NCBI GenBank assembly: GCA_937912115.1
Contig: CALDOI010000232.1
Coordinates: 1-46,594 of the forward strand
Source: an uncultured Bacteroidota bacterium
GTDB taxonomy: Bacteria; Bacteroidota; Bacteroidia; Bacteroidales; F082
Length of the DNA: 46,594 bases
Reading direction: 5' to 3'
How positions within the stretch are numbered: the first letter of the stretch is position 1; every line of letters starts with the position of its first letter. The notes beneath the pieces are model-generated. The model had not been told where the DNA came from, searched no databases, and was given only the letters and a program-made list of their open reading frames with translations. Made by a program: the position numbers and the translations under genes. Shown here in pieces: positions 9,071 to 16,583 of the stretch.

Positions 9071-9574
9071 TTATTTTTTAAGTTTTTCGCCAAGGTCAAT
9101 TAACATATCTGCAAAATCAGATTTGCTTATTTTGTTGTCAATCAATTCATTTGTTTTTTCTTCCTGATCTTCTTTAACTGAGTTAATGGTTTGATTTAAT
9201 GAACTCTCGAGGCTAGCTATTCTATTAAAAATGTCATCAATTTTTTCTTTTAAATTGACTTCCAATTTTTCTTTTTCGCTTTTTACCTCGAGAGTTATAT
9301 TAACAATTTCCTGTTTAATCTCTTTATTTATGTCCTTTTGGACTTGAGTACTTTTTTCCTGAACTTCATCAACCTTTTTTGCTTCTTCCTCCAATGCCTG
9401 CTCAATCTTCTTCAATCGACCTTCAATTTCTTCTTTAAGGTTTTCATGAATGGAAGAATTCTCAATTTTAAAAGACTCTAACTTATGTTCAATACTTTGT
9501 AAGTCTTCGCCAAAAAGAATATCTTTTATCCGTGATAAATTTTCGCTTTCTGATCCTGTATTTGAGTGAGACAT
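9071..9574 (-). CDS. Soluble coiled-coil protein of the GTPase module
   Basis: A 167-aa, highly charged, Glu/Lys-rich protein with heptad-like spacing of hydrophobics across about residues 25-145. There is no signal peptide or membrane segment. A short N-terminal segment (RIKDILFGEDLQSIEHKL, 15-32) and a C-terminal segment (SKSDFADMLIDLGEKLKK, 150-167) are less repetitive and look like docking ends. I recall proteins of this layout beside the OmpA-like/GTPase pair in other phyla, but no function is established. It ends 14 bases before the OmpA-like gene and starts 40 bases after the DUF4136 lipoprotein gene on the same strand. Likely a scaffold or adaptor; low certainty on role. Confidence 0.75.
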   Translation of the reverse strand: MSHSNTGSESENLSRIKDILFGEDLQSIEHKLESFKIENSSIHENLKEEIEGRLKKIEQALEEEAKKVDEVQEKSTQVQKDINKEIKQEIVNITLEVKSEKEKLEVNLKEKIDDIFNRIASLESSLNQTINSVKEDQEEKTNELIDNKISKSDFADMLIDLGEKLKK

Positions 9575-9614
9575 GGTTGAAAAGGTTTAGTTGATTAAGT
9601 CTGTAAAGTTGGTG

Positions 9615-10211
9615 CTATTTTTTAACAACAGGTTTAACAGGATATTGTGCCATAATAGCTGCTACCGCTTTTGGAATATTTTTTTCATTTGTTGCTGGGT
9701 TATCATCAACAGTTTTTGTGCCAATACCTTCCCAAATGAGCTTCTTCCCAGCAGCATCAAACACATCACAAACAAGGGTGCCAACAGTATAATTTACATT
9801 GCTAATTGTTGTCATTGAGGTTCCCATCATTGGTGATCCCCAACCCCAACCAGGTCCGTAACCATAATAGCCGCCATATCCCCATCCATAATATCCACCC
9901 ATATTAGTTGTGTTGGCTACCTGTTCGGTTTTTTGCTGAGTAACAACAAATAATGCCATCACAAGTTCTCCTCCTTCGGCAACAAATTTTAATCCTCTAC
10001 TATCAAATTGATCTTTAAAGGCTGCCTCAAATCTTTCTTTATCAAAAGGTGATAGTATTTGATCACTATTTTTTGTCCATCCATGAAATGAATATGTTGT
10101 GAATTTTGTAAAATCAACAGATTTGTCGTAATCTGAAGTTACCGTAATACTTGAGCATGATCCTAATAGTATAATAACTACCAAAATGGCTACTGATAAT
10201 AGTTGTTTCAT
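9615..10211 (-). CDS. DUF4136-type lipoprotein
   Basis: A 198-aa lipoprotein. The start chosen is the ATG giving MKQLLSVAIL, because it opens a classical signal peptide with lipobox LGSC (16-19, lipidated Cys19); an in-frame TTG extension to 10304 would add 31 unlike residues. After the lipobox come the DUF4136-like features: SDYDKSVDFTKFTTYSF (26-42) and a beta-rich body. Residues 104-130 are an unusual Gly/Tyr/Trp-rich segment (GGYYGWGYGG and on). It ends 40 bases before the coiled-coil gene on the same strand with no visible terminator or strong promoter between, so it could head the GTPase-module operon. Function is unknown; an envelope location is predicted. Confidence 0.82.
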   Translation of the reverse strand: MKQLLSVAILVVIILLGSCSSITVTSDYDKSVDFTKFTTYSFHGWTKNSDQILSPFDKERFEAAFKDQFDSRGLKFVAEGGELVMALFVVTQQKTEQVANTTNMGGYYGWGYGGYYGYGPGWGWGSPMMGTSMTTISNVNYTVGTLVCDVFDAAGKKLIWEGIGTKTVDDNPATNEKNIPKAVAAIMAQYPVKPVVKK

Positions 10212-10248
10212 AATATATATTTTAAGGTTATTAATATTTTGATTTCTA

Positions 10249-10256
10249 CAAATATA
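10249..10256 (-). promoter_or_regulatory. -7 promoter element of the DUF4136 lipoprotein gene
   Basis: Read on the minus strand this is TATATTTG, an exact TAnnTTTG match 37 bases upstream of the lipoprotein start. No clear TTTG lies at the right distance further upstream. If the following genes are co-transcribed, this would also drive the GTPase module. Confidence 0.45.
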
Positions 10257-10366
10257 CAAAATGTGTTTGATAATTGTTATTAGATTGCGATTGTGTGCCA
10301 ACAAAAATATTCTTATTGGATTATTGTATTATAATTTCATTATTATATAATCCAATATGTTTGGGA

Positions 10367-10374
10367 TATCTTTG
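10367..10374 (+). promoter_or_regulatory. -7 promoter element of the mnmD-like gene
   Basis: TATCTTTG fits TAnnTTTG and lies 19 bases before the ATG at 10394, giving a short leader. It supports that ATG over the longer TTG-initiated frame beginning at 10274. No TTTG at the expected -33 distance. Confidence 0.5.
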
Positions 10375-10393
10375 CATCATAAATGCTATTCGA

Positions 10394-11059
10394 ATGACTA
10401 AATCCAGACTGCAAATTACCCTTGATGGATCACATACTTTATTTAACACCTTCGTTGATGAAACCTATCATTCTTCATTTGGGGCAATCCAAGAATCGAA
10501 ACATATTTTCATCAAACACGGATTGGCGCATTTTAAAGATAACTTAAAAATAGTTAAAATTCTTGAAGTTGGTACAGGTACCGGATTGAATGTTTTGCTG
10601 TCATACTTGTGGGCTGAAGAAAATAATGTTGGTATTGAATATGAAGGGTTTGAGCCATTTCCTTTGCAGCAATATGAGGTTGCATCTTTAAACTATTCGG
10701 AATTATTAAGTATTAAAAATGAAATATTTAGTTTAATCCATAGTAACAAGAATAATGAAATTGAGCTTTCAAATAGGTTTGCACTTAAAATATGCAAGAG
10801 CCAAATCCAAAAAGCTCAACTAAGAGATAATTATTATAACATAGTATTTTTCGATGCTTTTTCGCCTGTAGCTCAGCCTGAATTATGGACCACCAAGGTT
10901 TTTACTAAAATTTTCAAATCGTTGGCTTCGGGTGGAATATTAACAACCTACTCATGTAAAGGAAGTGTAAAAAGATCGATGCGAGAAGCTGGGTTTGACA
11001 TTGAAAAAGTACCTGGCCCCCCTGGTAAAAGAGAATTTTTACTTGCAACGAAGGGATAG
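10394..11059 (+). CDS. mnmD: MnmD-like tRNA 5-methylaminomethyl-2-thiouridine methyltransferase
   Basis: A 221-aa SAM-dependent methyltransferase matching the MnmC methyltransferase half as a stand-alone protein. In that family it methylates the wobble uridine side chain (nm5 to mnm5) of certain tRNAs. The SAM motif I is EVGTGTG (58-64). The family signature DAFSPVAQPELW is at 154-165 and PGPPGKREF at 207-215. There is no FAD-oxidase half. The start at 10394 is chosen because it follows a TAnnTTTG element and begins the conserved region; the open frame upstream is low-complexity and unlike the family. It is convergent with the SpoU-like gene, with 2 bases between stops. Confidence 0.9.
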   Translation: MTKSRLQITLDGSHTLFNTFVDETYHSSFGAIQESKHIFIKHGLAHFKDNLKIVKILEVGTGTGLNVLLSYLWAEENNVGIEYEGFEPFPLQQYEVASLNYSELLSIKNEIFSLIHSNKNNEIELSNRFALKICKSQIQKAQLRDNYYNIVFFDAFSPVAQPELWTTKVFTKIFKSLASGGILTTYSCKGSVKRSMREAGFDIEKVPGPPGKREFLLATKG

Positions 11060-11061
11060 CG

Positions 11062-11589
11062 CTACATTGAAAATTGTTTCATCCATGAAAAAATAGAAAT
11101 AGAAAGTGCATGTGTAACATTTAATGATGATATGCAACCGGGAATAGGTATATATATGCTATGATTGGCTTGATCTATAATTTCTTTACTTATTCCTCGT
11201 ACCTCATTACCTACAACAATTGCAGTTTTTTGTGGAAATTTAAATGTGAAAATATTTTTGGCATCTTTGCTTGTTTCGAGGGCCACAATCTCATAATCGG
11301 AGGGTAAATATTTGGCTAGTTCTTCTGGTTTAATTGTTTTCCAAACTACGATTTCGGAGGCGCCAGATGAGGTTTTCTTAATTTTTGATTTTCTAAAATC
11401 TTGTAGTTCATTAGATAGGAATAGAGTAAGCGGTGAACCTATGTTACCGGCAAGACGCAACACTAATCCCATATTTTCTGGTGTTCGAAGATTATCTGCA
11501 ATAATTATTGGAGGATAAACACCATCAAGTAGCCTTGAAGTTCCTAATTCATTAAACAGATCAACGGAGGAGTTTGCCATATTTTTCAT
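11062..11589 (-). CDS. TrmH/SpoU-family RNA 2'-O-methyltransferase
   Basis: A 175-aa protein of the SPOUT class with a trefoil-knot SAM site. The three family motifs are present: NLRTPENMGLVLR (33-45, motif 1), VVGNEVRGIS (motif 2) and IPIPGCISSLNVTHALSI (motif 3). It lacks the N-terminal substrate-binding domain of RlmB-type members, so it resembles small TrmH/TrmL-like enzymes. The RNA target cannot be told. Two in-frame ATGs, at 11589 and 11580, are candidate starts. Both lie directly after the hairpin terminator of the upstream T9SS gene, so how the gene is transcribed is unclear. Confidence 0.88.
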   Translation of the reverse strand: MKNMANSSVDLFNELGTSRLLDGVYPPIIIADNLRTPENMGLVLRLAGNIGSPLTLFLSNELQDFRKSKIKKTSSGASEIVVWKTIKPEELAKYLPSDYEIVALETSKDAKNIFTFKFPQKTAIVVGNEVRGISKEIIDQANHSIYIPIPGCISSLNVTHALSISIFSWMKQFSM

Positions 11590-11593
11590 ATAA

Positions 11594-11631
11594 AAAAAGC
11601 CTCGCCTAAATCAAACTAGGCGAGGCTTTTT
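11594..11631 (-). terminator. Strong intrinsic terminator after the T9SS-secreted protein gene
   Basis: A perfect 15-bp stem (11594-11608 with 11617-11631, core GCCTCGCCTA/TAGGCGAGGC) encloses an 8-nt loop. On the minus strand the GC stem is followed by a run of T, so it terminates the gene ending at 11647. Its right arm also ends in T, so it could act on both strands. Confidence 0.93.
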
Positions 11632-11646
11632 ATTACTGATTATATC

Positions 11647-14088
11647 TTATTGTATTAAGATTTTTTGTGTAGATGTTCCGTTTTCAGTGTCAATTTGAAT
11701 GAAATAAACACCTCTGTCGAAATTGCTGATATCAATATCGTTGGAGTTTGTATTTTCATATACAAGTTGACCAATTGTATTTAGAAGACGAACATTAGTA
11801 ATATTACCATTTGATTGAACATGTAATACTGTGCTTGCTGGATTTGGATATGCAGCAATGTATTCATTTTCTCCATTTTCACCAACACCAACAGTAACTC
11901 CAAGAGTAACGCCTACTACAGCTTCTTCGTTTGTTGGATCGTTGTTTCTGATAAGGAATTTTCCTGTGTATGTATCGCTAACAAGTCCTGAAGCATCAAT
12001 AGTAACATTAACATCTTGTTCCTCATTCTGAACTAACATGCCTGATTCAACATCTGCTGATAACCATTGTGTAATAGGTGTACCTGTAACGTTTGCTCGG
12101 ATATTCCAGTTGAAGTTTAAATCAGGATTACCTGATAGATGATCCCAACCTGGCCCAGAAGACATCCAGTCGCCGTTTGGATCTGCAGGACCAGCATCAA
12201 CACCTGGAGTGAACATACCCATTGTAGATGATACCCAGTATCCTACCCATAGGTCTTGACCGTCAATTTTAACGGGAGTGTCAAGTGTAACTGTTGTCCA
12301 GCTCATTGGGTTAGCACTAAATGATTGCTCAAGTAGTAATTCACCCGGTCCTGGAGTGTTATATGAACCCATTCCATAAACTTGTGCTTTGTATCCAATA
12401 CCTGCATCGTTAATATAAACTTGAATTTCGTTTATTTCCATGCCAATGTATGGCGCAAGCATAGCTGCAGGGAACATAGCTGCTACTCTCCACTGGTAAT
12501 CACCACCGGTTGAACCAATAGCACTTGAGTTGTCACCATCATAATGTAATAATTCATCACGTGTTGATGGAGTTCCGCTTCCAGGTGTATAATCAGGGTC
12601 AGCACTTATGTCCTGATTCAATACTTTAGGTGTATTTACAACTTCAGTAACAACGCCTTGAGTTTTTCCATCCTGAGGATAAATTGTAACTATTTCATAG
12701 CTTAAATCAGCTTGCCCTAGATTTGCAATAGTAAACATATTTGTTGTAGATGATCCTGATGGAAGAGTTGCAAACATAGAAGTAGGATCTACATCAATAA
12801 TTGGGTTTGAAATACCCGGATCAAGAACTATATATGCTACATTGTCGAAGTAATATTTTGGTGTTTCACCTGTTGGCGCACCAGCATATAAATTAACACC
12901 ACCTAATTGTAGTGTTCCTGGTTCACCTTGTGCTTGCAAGCTAAATTGCCATGCAGCAATTGCTTCGTCATCAATTTCAAAAATAGCTAAATCTTCATCT
13001 AAGTCAATCAAGAAATCAAGAGTAAACCATTGATCATGAGGGTATGTAAATGGAATTTCAGTTGGGTCACCTGCATACATATAACCATTATCGTTACCAG
13101 AGGCAGCACCAAAATATACCTCAACAGCCCATTCGTTACCTGGAGCTTCAAAATGTTGAAGGTTAATATAACCACCAAAATTTGAAGGGATATAATATTC
13201 TACTGAAACTAAGTAGGAGCCTGATGTTTTGTTTCCTAGTTTTAGTACCAGGTCAGTAATTCCTTCAACGATAACTGAATTGGTAGGGCTTGATGATTCA
13301 GCATCTGTAATAAGTGCATCTTCACTTGAGCCAGGGTCATTTGACCACGTAGTCCAAAATCCGGTTTGATCTGATTCTGCAAGATATGTTCCAACTGTGA
13401 ATTCTTCAAAATCATCGATATAAATATACTCATAACCGGCTTCAATGGATACACCATCAACCCCAATTAGGTCACCATCGTTACCAACATATTGCCATGC
13501 AATTTGAAATTCAGCATCAGCATAATCGCTGATATCTAAGGATACAAAATTCCATGCCCAATCAGCAGCAGGATCAATTTCATCAATTGCATTCCAAAGT
13601 TCTGTCCAAGTTGCACCACCATCATCAGAAATATGGCAAATTAATGTAGCACCTGGGCTTAGCCAAGGACCGCTTACACCAGCATAGAAATCAAGTGATA
13701 ATGGAGTGTTTCCCATAGCATCAACAGATGGTGAGATTAACCATTCATCCTGATCTTCACCAACCCAAGGAACCATTGCTGAAAACAAACTATTTGGATC
13801 AATAGTGTTAAAGTTATTGTTTGTTGGGTTTGTTTGAATCCATGTGTAACCTGCGTTGAAAATAGTTTGAGTCCAACCAGTAGGTAGAAAATCAACATCA
13901 AATCCTTCTTCTAGATATACATCACGGGCGGAAGTTTGATCACCGACATTGGGTGTGATGTTAACAGAAGTGGCTGTTTTAAGCCCTAAAGCCTGGGCTT
14001 TTGTCATTAGTGTATTTTGCGCAGTTACACTGCTAATTGCAAAAACTACCACGACAAATAATGATACTAAGCGTGAAAAATTTTTCAT
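11647..14088 (-). CDS. T9SS-secreted multidomain surface protein
   Basis: An 813-aa exported protein. A signal peptide covers 1 to about 23 (ends SSVTA). A choice-of-anchor J / cleaved-adhesin-like domain follows at about 55-220 (EGFDVDFLPTGW, EDQDEWLISP). A second beta-sandwich, lectin-like in look, covers about 222-425, then an Ig-like segment ending near 480 and a beta domain at about 520-665 (DYQWRVAAMFP ... FNWNIRANV). Another Ig-like segment leads to the type IX sorting domain at about 740-813 (YPNPAST ... GVYFIQIDT ... QKILIQ). The protein should cross the outer membrane by the Por system and be processed there. No protease active site was recognised. It is a single-gene unit with its own promoter and terminator. 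Domain edges are approximate. Confidence 0.9.
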   Translation of the reverse strand: MKNFSRLVSLFVVVVFAISSVTAQNTLMTKAQALGLKTATSVNITPNVGDQTSARDVYLEEGFDVDFLPTGWTQTIFNAGYTWIQTNPTNNNFNTIDPNSLFSAMVPWVGEDQDEWLISPSVDAMGNTPLSLDFYAGVSGPWLSPGATLICHISDDGGATWTELWNAIDEIDPAADWAWNFVSLDISDYADAEFQIAWQYVGNDGDLIGVDGVSIEAGYEYIYIDDFEEFTVGTYLAESDQTGFWTTWSNDPGSSEDALITDAESSSPTNSVIVEGITDLVLKLGNKTSGSYLVSVEYYIPSNFGGYINLQHFEAPGNEWAVEVYFGAASGNDNGYMYAGDPTEIPFTYPHDQWFTLDFLIDLDEDLAIFEIDDEAIAAWQFSLQAQGEPGTLQLGGVNLYAGAPTGETPKYYFDNVAYIVLDPGISNPIIDVDPTSMFATLPSGSSTTNMFTIANLGQADLSYEIVTIYPQDGKTQGVVTEVVNTPKVLNQDISADPDYTPGSGTPSTRDELLHYDGDNSSAIGSTGGDYQWRVAAMFPAAMLAPYIGMEINEIQVYINDAGIGYKAQVYGMGSYNTPGPGELLLEQSFSANPMSWTTVTLDTPVKIDGQDLWVGYWVSSTMGMFTPGVDAGPADPNGDWMSSGPGWDHLSGNPDLNFNWNIRANVTGTPITQWLSADVESGMLVQNEEQDVNVTIDASGLVSDTYTGKFLIRNNDPTNEEAVVGVTLGVTVGVGENGENEYIAAYPNPASTVLHVQSNGNITNVRLLNTIGQLVYENTNSNDIDISNFDRGVYFIQIDTENGTSTQKILIQ

Positions 14089-14130
14089 AATAAAATTAGT
14101 TAGTGAATAAAATCAATTTTAGTTAATTGA

Positions 14131-14161
14131 CAAATTTAGTTAAATCTGGTATTCAAACAAA
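14131..14161 (-). promoter_or_regulatory. Promoter of the T9SS-secreted protein gene
   Basis: On the minus strand TTTG (14158-14161), 19 bases, then TAAATTTG (14131-14138) is an exact match to the Bacteroidetes consensus TTTG-N19-TAnnTTTG. The -7 box lies 42 bases before the ATG at 14088. Confidence 0.8.
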
Positions 14162-14194
14162 CCTAGTTGTCTATTTTTTCAAATTTATTAACAA

Positions 14195-15637
14195 TTATTG
14201 TTGATATGAAGTATTATTTTTCATAAGAAAACGGTTGTATAGCCATAAACACAAGGCAGAAAATAATCCTATACCTAATATAACCACCCAAATATTTGAT
14301 GGATGGTAAGTGTTCCAAAGATAATCCGTTAATTCTTTATTACTCATGTTAAGAGCCGAAGCAGCTTTCTCAAAATACTCATTGTGAGATAGTTCGTTAG
14401 AAATGCTTATGCCCTCATTTGCAAGGTCTTTAACAAGTAGAGTATGTTTATCTGACATTTCTTGGTATACATTTCCAGAGATAAACCCTGCCAGAATGCT
14501 TCCAATGAATACAGGGAGGAACGAATAACCCATATAAAGAGCCTTTTTATCGGAAGGAGCTATTCGTCCAATATATTCTGTAATCTTTGGTGAGGCCGCC
14601 ATTTCTCCAACTGAAAAAATCAATATGGCAATAAGAGTAAATATCACATTTTGTGTTAATAATGTAAGTGCCATACCAATTGAAGCAATAATAAAGCCTG
14701 ATAACATTGCATTTAAAGGTCTTTTTTTCATAACCAAAGCCGAAATGAAAACTTGGAAAATTATAATAAACAATGCATCCAGATTGGTAATAAATTCAGA
14801 TTCCATTTGCCCCTCATGGCCATACAAGGTAGCTATAAATGGAATAAATTTATTGAAAAAATCATAAACAACTGAGGTGTCGACCCATTGACTGATAAAA
14901 ACTGGCAAGGTAAAAAACAGTTGATAATACATGCTCCAAAAACCTGCAACAATCAACAGAAATACTACGAATTTGAAGTCTAGCAATACCAGCCAAATAT
15001 TATTGAGAACTCTAATTAAAGCTGATGACAATGATTCATCGTTTTTTACTCTACCAGGTTCCTTATATAACATAAGAAGCAGGAAGTTTAACGCTATTAT
15101 TCCAGCTGATATCTGAAAAACAAAACCATAATCGTCTTTGTATAACATCGTTACCATTGGTCCAAAAAACGCACCAATATTTACCATCATATAAAATATG
15201 CCAAAACCAATTGATGCGGTACTACTATCGGTTGTTTTTGCAATAGTGGCTGAGATAACGGGTTTAAATAAGGCAGCACCAAGAGCAAGGTATAAATACA
15301 TAGCAAAAACTCCTGCAAAAGTGTTAAACAATGGGAGTGCTAAAAACGCGGTAGTGTAAATAATAAATGAAATAAATAATACATGCTTATAACCATACTT
15401 ATCAGCTATTGCACCTGTAAAAACGGGAAGAAAATAAAGTATGCCGGTTCCAACACCCATTATAAGCCCCTTTTGTGTTTGAGTAAATTCAAGTCCTCCA
15501 ATGTCAGATGAGCCGGTTAAATAATTTGCAAAAAGCATAAAAAAACCATACCATGCCCAGCGTTCGAGTAATTCAATGGTGTTGGCAACCCAGAAAGTAC
15601 GAGGGTATTTTGCAAATGTTGTAGTAATTCGACCCAT
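14195..15637 (-). CDS. POT/PTR-family proton-dependent peptide transporter (MFS)
   Basis: A 480-aa inner-membrane transporter with about 12-14 hydrophobic segments. The N-terminal motif IELLERWAWYG (21-31) corresponds to the ExxERFxYY proton-coupling motif of POT carriers, and GIFYMMVNIGAF in helix 4-5 matches the PTR2 signature. GAIADKYGYKH is the MFS loop 2-3 motif. Di-/tripeptides are the usual substrates, but this subgroup's substrate is unproven. It sits 17 bases downstream of the helix-hairpin-helix gene, itself 8 bases after an AGCS symporter gene, so the three probably form one operon of amino-acid/peptide uptake functions. Confidence 0.85.
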   Translation of the reverse strand: MGRITTTFAKYPRTFWVANTIELLERWAWYGFFMLFANYLTGSSDIGGLEFTQTQKGLIMGVGTGILYFLPVFTGAIADKYGYKHVLFISFIIYTTAFLALPLFNTFAGVFAMYLYLALGAALFKPVISATIAKTTDSSTASIGFGIFYMMVNIGAFFGPMVTMLYKDDYGFVFQISAGIIALNFLLLMLYKEPGRVKNDESLSSALIRVLNNIWLVLLDFKFVVFLLIVAGFWSMYYQLFFTLPVFISQWVDTSVVYDFFNKFIPFIATLYGHEGQMESEFITNLDALFIIIFQVFISALVMKKRPLNAMLSGFIIASIGMALTLLTQNVIFTLIAILIFSVGEMAASPKITEYIGRIAPSDKKALYMGYSFLPVFIGSILAGFISGNVYQEMSDKHTLLVKDLANEGISISNELSHNEYFEKAASALNMSNKELTDYLWNTYHPSNIWVVILGIGLFSALCLWLYNRFLMKNNTSYQQ

Positions 15638-15654
15638 AAAAATGTTAATATATT

Positions 15655-16575
15655 TCAGGGTCGAATATACAAATAATACGATACCTTGTTGAATGTTGAA
15701 TCATTAATACCATCAACCATCTTAATCTGGTTTACATCAGTAAATAATCCAATTTTATTACGTAAGTTAAAAAACGACTTTGTTGTATTATAATCAAAAT
15801 ATGGATGTTTTAGTAACTCTTTAAACTCAATCTTATTTATGTCAATTTTCTTAACGAGGTTTGTGTCGGCAGTAACATATTGTTCAATTTTATCATAGAA
15901 ACTGTCTGATAAACCATATACTTCTTTAAGCTGATCAGCCGCAATAAAACCACCAAGTAACTTGCCATAGGCTAGAGTTCTTTTGGCCAGCCATGGTGAA
16001 AATCCCAATGAATTAATTAATTCAGTGGAATCAGCATTGTTAATCTCAATAATATTATAGTCAACTTCATCGATAACCTTCTTTTTATTCACAACCTTTC
16101 CAGGTGTAGATTTGTATGGTGATGGAATAACAATATATGGTTCGATAATATTGAATTCAGTATCTGATATTGAATATATTTTTTTTAGATCTTCTTTTTG
16201 CCTGAACTTACCCCCTTTGGCTTCGTAGTTTTTTATGGTGCGAATTTGTGATTCAGTAAATCCCATCTTTTTCCATGCTTCAACCGGAAGTTTGTTTGGA
16301 TCAAAAGTAAAGGGAGTAATTTTCTGTAGGGCAATTTCAAGGTCAATATCACCTGAGTTTTGAAGGATTTCAATATTTATAGAATCGGCAATTAATTTTT
16401 GTTCTTCCAAAAAGAATTCAATCTCTGAATGGTACTTTTTTAAATTTGATTCAGATTGTGATTCAATCAGATAAGGTAAGAACAGATTAGCAATCCCAAT
16501 AATAAGTATTAATATTATTAGAATAATAATACCTCGTTGTTCACTTTTACTTAAGGTAAAAAATGCTCTAAGCAT
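15655..16575 (-). CDS. Membrane-anchored helix-hairpin-helix protein
   Basis: A 306-aa protein with one N-terminal transmembrane segment (about 14-35, IIILIILILIIGIANLFL) followed by repeated ComEA-like helix-hairpin-helix units at about 90-150, 180-240 and 245-306 (for example FSPWLAKRTLAYGKLLGGF and NDSTFNKVSYYLYIRP). HhH domains of this kind bind DNA non-specifically in ComEA, or act as protein modules in GspK-like proteins. This gene encodes no nuclease or channel domain. It lies between the AGCS symporter and POT transporter genes with 8- and 19-base gaps. Function is unknown. Confidence 0.78.
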   Translation of the reverse strand: MLRAFFTLSKSEQRGIIILIILILIIGIANLFLPYLIESQSESNLKKYHSEIEFFLEEQKLIADSINIEILQNSGDIDLEIALQKITPFTFDPNKLPVEAWKKMGFTESQIRTIKNYEAKGGKFRQKEDLKKIYSISDTEFNIIEPYIVIPSPYKSTPGKVVNKKKVIDEVDYNIIEINNADSTELINSLGFSPWLAKRTLAYGKLLGGFIAADQLKEVYGLSDSFYDKIEQYVTADTNLVKKIDINKIEFKELLKHPYFDYNTTKSFFNLRNKIGLFTDVNQIKMVDGINDSTFNKVSYYLYIRP

Positions 16576-16583
16576 ATTAGGAA

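Noticed and set aside
10212..10304. Longer lipoprotein frame from a TTG at 10304
   Set aside because: It would put 31 residues before a proper lipoprotein signal peptide and run through the -7 element.
10274..10393. Longer mnmD-like frame from a TTG at 10274
   Set aside because: The added 40 residues do not resemble the family, and the -7 element at 10367-10374 lies inside this stretch.
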